A DNA stretch of 18,620 bases from Collinsella aerofaciens (GTDB lineage: Bacteria > Actinomycetota > Coriobacteriia > Coriobacteriales > Coriobacteriaceae), in NCBI GenBank assembly GCA_021641225.1, contig JAJWXI010000003.1:20238-38857 (forward strand). Reading direction: 5' to 3'. Shown piece after piece: positions 13,410 to 18,620 of this stretch (positions within the stretch are counted from its first letter, which is position 1; each line of letters begins with the position of its first letter). Made by a program: the position numbers and the translations under genes. The notes under the pieces were generated by a model. That model saw only the letters and a program-made list of their open reading frames with translations, was not told where the DNA came from and did no database searches.

Positions 13410-15575
13410 CTATGCGTGGGCGTATTCCGCAACTTGCGAATCGAGCCATTCGATATCCTCGGCAAGATGCGCCACGCCAAGATGGTGTCCACCCGGACAC
13501 ACCTCGTGCCGAAGACCTCCTCTGCGGCCCAGCAACTCGTAGGCATCGCGCACGATTTTGAGTTGCTCGTCAACATTTTTGAGCCCACGTGCCCCATTCA
13601 GATGATCCTCTTCGCAACTTTGGACCAACAACGGCCGTGGCGCGACAAGCGATGCAATGTCGCCCATATCGAGCAGACGCCAAAGTCCAGGCGTGTAATT
13701 ACAGCTGCAATTGCCGTTGAGATGCAGCAGCGAGTCATCAACGCCATATAGATAGCCCGAGACAAACGCCTTGCGCACGCGCGGGTCGAGCGCGGCCAGA
13801 TAGAGCGTCATGTACCCACCGCCCGAGAAGCCAAAGCAGCCCAGGTCGTCCATGGCAATGTCACCGCGTGTCTCCAAGTAATCAATCAAGCGCATGTTGT
13901 CCCAGGCGTTGAGGCCCGCGACCGTAAGACCCAGCGGCTCGGCCATACGTGCTTGATTCAGACACGTACCGCGCAGGTAGCTGTTCTCGTCGTCGCCCTG
14001 ACCCTTCCAGTCACGACGGTATCCCCAACCACGCGCATCGGGGCAGACGGTCACGTAACCCATGCGCGCCAAACGCAGACCGTAGTCGTAATTGAACTTA
14101 CGCACGGCATCGTCGACCGCCGGCACGCCCACAACGCCGGCTATGCTTGCAGCACCCGCCCCCTGGTGACCATGCGGGCAGATATAACAGCGCTTGAGTC
14201 CCCGCTCGTCAAGCTTGGGGCGGGACGGCTCCAACAGGTAAAACGGCATCCACGCATCGTGCTCAACCTGCAACACCGCATGAGTACGCACGATGCTGCC
14301 GGCAACCCGCACGCGATTGAGTTCACGAATCTCAATCGGGGCGCGGTCCATAAGCGAAAGGCCCAAAATATCGTACAGACGAGTCCTGGTCGCAGCCTTC
14401 CATGCCTCAAAGTCTGTGGGAGTCTTGCCCGTAAATGCGGCCGAGCGCCCTTCGCGCTTCAGTCGGGCGCGCAGCGCAGGTTCGTCCTCGTAGTACGTCT
14501 CGATGTGCACGGTGCGGCCATTGGCAGATAGCCCGGCCGTCTCTACCGCATCACCGTCGCCGCCCTCGGGATCCCAACCATCCGTGCCGGCAAGCACTCG
14601 GTCACGCGCATAGCGTTCGGAATCCTGACCGGTCAGGCAATGCGCCCACGGCACCCAAGCGGCAGTATCACCCGCCGGGCCAAACAGGGCACCGCCGGCA
14701 TACAGGGTGCCGTCATGTGCCGCTGGCTTATTCCAATCCCACCAGCCCTCGAGTGAAATATGGGGGCCCAGCCAGCATTCGAGCAAAACGGTCTGGGCCC
14801 ACTCGCGCCACGGACGACCCAGATAGACCGATTCGGGGGCAATGCCCTCATCGGCTGTAAACGAACAGCCATGAAACACAAATCCGTACGGCTCGCCCTG
14901 AGGCGTGGAGGCTGCCGTTACATACCCGTTGACATCCATATCGCGGTTGAGCGAGCGAATCTCACACCCATCAAAGTAGGCCCGCGCACCGCCAAAGATA
15001 AAGTCGACATCACCGGCAATGAGGCAGCGACGGTAGTACTGCCGCCCCACCCGGCGCGGGGCGAACTGCTTGGGGCCTATAAAGCCGCCCGGCTTGGCCT
15101 CGCGCGGCGGCAGCGGCCCCAAAAAGAGCGTGTCTTGGTGTCCCTTAATGCAGCAGGCATCGACAACCAGGCGGTCACCATCGGCATACAGGGCAATCGC
15201 CTGACCGACCTCGCGCCCATCACCGGCGTTGTTTTCGATTGTTAGACCCGCAAGCGTCACGTCGTCGGCATCGACCAGCACCGTGTACGTACGGAAGGTG
15301 CCGAGTCTTCCATCCTGGCCGCTACCATCTTCCGAAGGCATCTTGGCACCCAGGCCTCCCACGATACGCACGCTGTCGGCCGTCTCGCCCTCGAGCGTCA
15401 CATGCGGACGACGAATTTCGACCTGTTCGCGGTACTCGCCCGGCGCCACCAGCACGCGCACCGGCACGGTCGCATCGGGCACACACCGCTCCGCCGCCTC
15501 GAGCGCCGCCGAAATACTGCGATACGCGCCTTCGCGTTCGAGCGATACCTCAAAGAGCTGTTCTTTACCACTCAT
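13410..15575 (-). CDS. Pectin methylesterase (CE8) fused to alpha/beta-hydrolase
   Basis: The 721-residue product has two enzyme domains. Residues 1 to about 320 are a CE8 pectinesterase beta-helix with GHQDTLF (145-151), GDVDFIFG (188-195; catalytic Asp) and YLGRPW (251-256). Residues about 355-721 are an alpha/beta-hydrolase of the dienelactone hydrolase/acetyl-esterase kind, with nucleophile elbow GFSGGG (Ser584), a probable acid near CEEDHLNG (about 654-661), and GGHH (695-698) giving the catalytic His. Together they would strip methyl and probably acetyl esters from galacturonan fragments. There is no signal peptide, though most CE8 enzymes are secreted. The ribosome site before ATG 15575 is weak, but no better in-frame start is near. 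It lies between the GH28 and GDSL genes. Confidence 0.87.
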   Translation of the reverse strand: MSGKEQLFEVSLEREGAYRSISAALEAAERCVPDATVPVRVLVAPGEYREQVEIRRPHVTLEGETADSVRIVGGLGAKMPSEDGSGQDGRLGTFRTYTVLVDADDVTLAGLTIENNAGDGREVGQAIALYADGDRLVVDACCIKGHQDTLFLGPLPPREAKPGGFIGPKQFAPRRVGRQYYRRCLIAGDVDFIFGGARAYFDGCEIRSLNRDMDVNGYVTAASTPQGEPYGFVFHGCSFTADEGIAPESVYLGRPWREWAQTVLLECWLGPHISLEGWWDWNKPAAHDGTLYAGGALFGPAGDTAAWVPWAHCLTGQDSERYARDRVLAGTDGWDPEGGDGDAVETAGLSANGRTVHIETYYEDEPALRARLKREGRSAAFTGKTPTDFEAWKAATRTRLYDILGLSLMDRAPIEIRELNRVRVAGSIVRTHAVLQVEHDAWMPFYLLEPSRPKLDERGLKRCYICPHGHQGAGAASIAGVVGVPAVDDAVRKFNYDYGLRLARMGYVTVCPDARGWGYRRDWKGQGDDENSYLRGTCLNQARMAEPLGLTVAGLNAWDNMRLIDYLETRGDIAMDDLGCFGFSGGGYMTLYLAALDPRVRKAFVSGYLYGVDDSLLHLNGNCSCNYTPGLWRLLDMGDIASLVAPRPLLVQSCEEDHLNGARGLKNVDEQLKIVRDAYELLGRRGGLRHEVCPGGHHLGVAHLAEDIEWLDSQVAEYAHA

Positions 15576-15633
15576 CTGTCATTACGCTTTCTGTCACAGA
15601 ACACCCACCATGCAATACCGGCACCTATAGATT

Positions 15634-15669
15634 GCGTGCGACAGCCGGGCAGACCCGACCGTCGCACGC
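15634..15669 (-). other. Intergenic stem-loop between GH28 and CE8 genes
   Basis: GCGTGCGAC (15634-15642) pairs with GTCGCACGC (15661-15669), and CGGG (15646-15649) with CCCG (15654-15657) inside. It occupies the 131-base gap between the two genes. No T-run follows on the minus strand. It may be an mRNA-processing or stability element; a direct repeat TCTGTCA (15575-15581, 15590-15596) lies near the CE8 start. Confidence 0.4.
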
Positions 15670-15706
15670 CTCAACATGCCGTATTCACTTGTGCAAGAGC
15701 ACTACC

Positions 15707-17302
15707 CTACGCGCGGATAACCTTGTCGACGTTTTGCAACTGCAGCTCGTCGCCATCCTGACCCTCGATGCGCACGTTCTGCAGGTCGAGGACTTTCACG
15801 TTCTGCGCGATGATGCCCTGGCGCACCATTGGCTCCACGCCACAGGCCATGGCCGGCACAAAGGGCTCGGCATCGGCGGCAAAGGTCACATGGACATCCT
15901 GGAACGTCAGGCGCGTCACCTTACTCTCGGGCAGTCCCGTGATATAGGCCGCGGCCGCATGGCAGTTGGTGGCCTCGATGTCGCGGAACGTCGTGGCGCC
16001 AAAGCCGGGCGTACGGTCGTCGACGGGCAGCGCCTCGCGGCTCTGGACGTAATCGGTCTTGCCGTCCTTGTCACAGAAGTAGAAGGAGTTGACCACGAAG
16101 GGTGTGAGCACCTCGTCCATGCGGATATGCTCAAAGGTGATGCCCTCGTTGACGGCATCCTTGCCGCGACCGCGACGGGTCTTTACGCGCAGGCCGCGAT
16201 CGGTACGCTCGAACAGGCACTTGCTCACGGTGAGGTCCTTGATGCCGCCAGCTGCCTCGGAACCCAGCACCACGGCGCCGTGGCCGTCGTGCATATAGCA
16301 GTGCGAGACGAGCATGTCATGTGTGGCGGGACGAAGCTCGGGCTCGATGCCCAGCTTGCCGCTCTTGATAGCGATACAGTCGTCGCCCACCGAGAACTGG
16401 CAGCCCAGGATGCGAACAAAACCGCAGCTCTCGGGATCGAAGCCGTCGGTGTTGTGGGAATTTTTGGGGCCCTCGATGGACAGGCAGAGCGCATCGACGT
16501 GCTCGCACAGGATGGGGTGGATGTTCCACGCCGGGCTGTTGCGGACGGTGAAGCCTGCCAGGCTCACGTTCTCGCACTCGGACAGGAAGATCATGCGCGG
16601 ACGGGCGACCTCGCGGCCCTCCTCGGGACGGAAGATGTTCTTAAAGTCCTTGTTCCACCAGTTGTCCTCGGCAAAATCGGTCTGGCCGTCGATCGCGCCG
16701 CGACCATAGATGCACACGTCGTGCACGCTTAAGCCCGTAAAGGTGGAGCAATAGGTTGCAAAGCTCTCGCCCTCCCAACGGCCCAGCGGGGTCATGTCGG
16801 TACCGGCGTAACCGGCGCCCTCGTCGCCCTTGACCGTACCGGGGATGTAGGCAAGCGCCGCGCGGTCGTGGCGGGCCAGCAGCACGGCGCCCTCGGCAAG
16901 CTCGATGTTGATATGGCTCTTGAGGAAGAGCGACTTGATGCGGTAGTTACCGGCGGGAATCAGCACGCGACCACCCTTGGGGCAGGCCATGATGGCGGCC
17001 TGGATGTTGGTGGTGTCGTCGTGCTCGGCATCGCCCTTGGCGCCGCAGTCGCGAACGTTAATGGTAAAAGGCTCTGCCGGCGTGGTGACGCCCACGCTCA
17101 GCTCGCGCTCGCCGCAGACGAAGCGAACCAGGTTGCGCTTGCCGGGAACCAGGCCGTCGACATAGGTCTCGACCGTGTTCGTGGTGCCGGCGGGCTCGTC
17201 GTTGACAAAGATCTCCCACGTATCGGCGCAGGTAAAGTAGCCGCCGTCGTCGAGCTCGATCACGGCCGCGCGGGCGTTACGCCAGATAACGTTCGTCTCC
17301 AT
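15707..17302 (-). CDS. GH28 polygalacturonase-like glycoside hydrolase
   Basis: The 531-residue product is a parallel beta-helix GH28 enzyme that hydrolyses alpha-1,4-galacturonosyl or rhamnogalacturonan links. All four active-site motifs are present: NTDGFD (284-289), GDD (306-308), DGHG (339-342) and RVK (372-374). Residues 1 to about 78 form a small beta-rich domain of the fibronectin-III-like kind found before GH28 in exo-acting bacterial members. The helix itself opens at FTINVRDCGAKGD. There is no signal peptide, so it works on imported oligosaccharides. ATG at 17302 has AGGGAG just upstream; the longer frame uses TTG at 17317 and is less likely. A strong terminator hairpin lies between it and the transporter gene. 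Confidence 0.92.
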   Translation of the reverse strand: METNVIWRNARAAVIELDDGGYFTCADTWEIFVNDEPAGTTNTVETYVDGLVPGKRNLVRFVCGERELSVGVTTPAEPFTINVRDCGAKGDAEHDDTTNIQAAIMACPKGGRVLIPAGNYRIKSLFLKSHINIELAEGAVLLARHDRAALAYIPGTVKGDEGAGYAGTDMTPLGRWEGESFATYCSTFTGLSVHDVCIYGRGAIDGQTDFAEDNWWNKDFKNIFRPEEGREVARPRMIFLSECENVSLAGFTVRNSPAWNIHPILCEHVDALCLSIEGPKNSHNTDGFDPESCGFVRILGCQFSVGDDCIAIKSGKLGIEPELRPATHDMLVSHCYMHDGHGAVVLGSEAAGGIKDLTVSKCLFERTDRGLRVKTRRGRGKDAVNEGITFEHIRMDEVLTPFVVNSFYFCDKDGKTDYVQSREALPVDDRTPGFGATTFRDIEATNCHAAAAYITGLPESKVTRLTFQDVHVTFAADAEPFVPAMACGVEPMVRQGIIAQNVKVLDLQNVRIEGQDGDELQLQNVDKVIRA

Positions 17303-17350
17303 GGATTTCTCCCTCAAATGTAATCAGAAGTTCATACTACTCGTTTTTAA

Positions 17351-17393
17351 AAAAGGGCCGCACCCGCCGGTGGATCTCCGGTGGCACGGCCCT
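17351..17393 (-). terminator. Rho-independent terminator after the transporter gene
   Basis: On the minus strand AGGGCCG (17393-17387) pairs with CGGCCCT (17360-17354). CCACCGG and CCGGCGGG segments extend the stem internally, and TTTTTTAAAAA follows. The GH28 start codon is only 49 bases beyond. No promoter is evident in that gap, so the hairpin may act as a partial terminator inside an operon and lower expression of the enzymes relative to the transporter. Confidence 0.75.
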
Positions 17394-17416
17394 GTGGTTT
17401 GGACGATGCGCCTGCC

Positions 17417-18620
17417 CTACTCGGCGGGAATTACGCTGCCGTCCTGGAAGCCAACATTGTTGTGGGCGAAGCAGTCCTCGTACTTAAAGCCGGAGAGCTC
17501 CTCGCAAAGCGCCTTGACCTCGGGCTTGACGTCGGCCATCTTGCCACCCTCCTTGACACGGTGGATCTCGTCGCAAAGGATGTCGCACTGCTCCTTGTCG
17601 ATCTTGATGCCGCGGGCAAGGACAGCCGCGAGCAGGAAGAAGCCGGCGCAGCCGATGAGCATGTAGCCGCAGATGTACAGAGGCACGGTGGCGGGCTGGG
17701 TCACGGCGTCGCTGTTGCCGGCGGTCTGAATGAAGCCGGAGGCAGCAAGGACGATAGCCCATACGTTGACGGCAACAGCCTGGGCAATCTGCTGGCAGAG
17801 CTGCTGAGCGGAGCTGTAGATGCCCTCGCGGCGACGCAGGGTGATGAGCTCATCGACATCGGGGATGTAGTTGAGCAGAACATCGGGCAGATACTGGAAG
17901 CCAACGTAGAAGAACTTCCAGATGGCGAAGATGATGGGGTAGGCAATCATGGCAATGGCGACCGTGGAGGTGCCGTTGATCTGACCAAAGGCGAAGTAGT
18001 TGTAGGCGATGATGCACGCAGCGCAACCGACGTTGGCCAGGTACCAAGACTTGTGGAAGCCCTTCTTGGCCATGAGGGCGACCCAGATGGCGGTGCAGAC
18101 GATAGCGACGACCTTGCCGGGCATCTCCATCACGGACTCGTAGGACTTAGGAATCTGCAGACAGTAGACGATGAAGAAGGACAGACAGGCAGACCAGCAG
18201 GCAGCAGCGAGCTTCGTGGAGACCTGTGCGTACAGAACCTTGCGGAAGGACTTGTTGCGGAAGGTAGAGATAACGTCGATGAAAAACTTCTTGATACCCT
18301 CGCCGACGCTCTCGATCTTCTCCTGAGCGACCTCCTCGGGGGTGTGCTCCCACGTAGACAGGTACACGCAGAGCAGCGAGATCGCCATGACCGAAGCGTT
18401 GATCGTAGCGATGATGAAGTAGCTGAACGGGTTGGTCTCGCCGAAGGTGCCAAAGCCAAAGCCGACGAGTGCTGCCATCAGGAAGCCGGCGGCGTTACCA
18501 AAGAGGTGCTTGTAGCCGGTGAGGTACGTACGCTCCTTGAAGTCGTCGGTCATCTCGATGGTAAGCGGCGACAGGTTGGCGGTGCAGAACGTATACGCGA
18601 CGTTGTAGATCAGGTACAGC
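17417..18620 (-). CDS. GPH-family (MelB-like) sugar:cation symporter, 5' part outside the window
   Basis: The frame stays open to the right edge, so the N-terminus is missing. ATG at 18553 is internal: the codons upstream continue as LYLIYNVAYTFCTANLSPLT, a membrane helix. The visible 401 or so residues include NLSPLTIEMTDDFKER, the polar loop after the first helices of GPH symporters, and LPDVLLNYIPDVDELITLRR followed by EGIYSSAQQL, the central GPH loop. At least nine hydrophobic segments are seen. The family imports glycosides and hexuronides with H+ or Na+. With pectin enzymes directly downstream, the substrate is probably a galacturonide oligosaccharide. An 80-residue hydrophilic tail (KIDKEQCDILCDEIHRVKE onward) is predicted to lie in the cytoplasm. 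Confidence 0.85.
   Translation of the reverse strand, partial: LYLIYNVAYTFCTANLSPLTIEMTDDFKERTYLTGYKHLFGNAAGFLMAALVGFGFGTFGETNPFSYFIIATINASVMAISLLCVYLSTWEHTPEEVAQEKIESVGEGIKKFFIDVISTFRNKSFRKVLYAQVSTKLAAACWSACLSFFIVYCLQIPKSYESVMEMPGKVVAIVCTAIWVALMAKKGFHKSWYLANVGCAACIIAYNYFAFGQINGTSTVAIAMIAYPIIFAIWKFFYVGFQYLPDVLLNYIPDVDELITLRRREGIYSSAQQLCQQIAQAVAVNVWAIVLAASGFIQTAGNSDAVTQPATVPLYICGYMLIGCAGFFLLAAVLARGIKIDKEQCDILCDEIHRVKEGGKMADVKPEVKALCEELSGFKYEDCFAHNNVGFQDGSVIPAE

Noticed and set aside
15239..16732. Plus-strand open frame of 497 codons
   Set aside because: It is antisense to the GH28 and CE8 genes, has no family similarity, and crosses a gene boundary and a stem-loop.

Overview
The window reads as a chromosome segment of a high-GC, anaerobic gut actinobacterium of the class Coriobacteriia, most likely Collinsella. 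This is inferred from protein character, codon use and style of intergenic DNA; no rRNA or marker gene is present to prove it. Fourteen protein-coding genes are supported, one of them cut by the right edge, plus one broken regulator gene. No tRNA, rRNA, CRISPR array or insertion sequence was recognised.

Layout. 1-318: no gene; inverted repeats and a terminator hairpin. 319-1925: a HIT-family hydrolase (minus) and a YczE/YitT-like membrane protein (plus) diverge from a 490-base region holding three operator-like palindromes, a promoter and a structured leader with a terminator-like end. 2039-3130: an Orc1/Cdc6-like AAA+ ATPase behind seven 10-bp CTATA repeats. 3209-4462 (minus): an AlbA_2/GHKL-type ATP-binding DNA-binding protein whose -10 box abuts four related palindromes. 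4750-4973: frameshifted remnant of a GntR/FadR-type regulator. 5148-6805 (plus): kduD and an RpiB-family isomerase of the DhuI type, separated by a 110-base hairpin element. 6954-10321 (minus): two flavin/iron-sulfur oxidoreductases (Old Yellow Enzyme type and GltD/PreT type). 10419-18620 (minus): a pectin-degradation cluster.

How the genes work together. Read in the direction of transcription, the right half has a GPH-type sugar:cation symporter, a GH28 polygalacturonase, a pectin methylesterase fused to an alpha/beta hydrolase, an SGNH/GDSL esterase, a GH105 unsaturated uronyl hydrolase and a TIM-barrel sugar isomerase/epimerase. None of the hydrolases has a signal peptide, so imported pectin fragments are probably de-esterified and cut in the cytoplasm. 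Unsaturated galacturonate released by GH105 would be converted by the DhuI-like isomerase and KduD to 2-keto-3-deoxygluconate. No polysaccharide lyase and no KDG kinase or aldolase is in the window.

Regulation. A LacI-type palindrome with core TGAACGTT occurs before kduD (two sites), before the GH105 gene (two sites) and between the HIT and membrane-protein genes (one site). This suggests one uronate-responsive regulon; its repressor is not encoded here. A second palindrome, CGAAACCGATTTCG, occurs twice between the HIT and membrane-protein genes.
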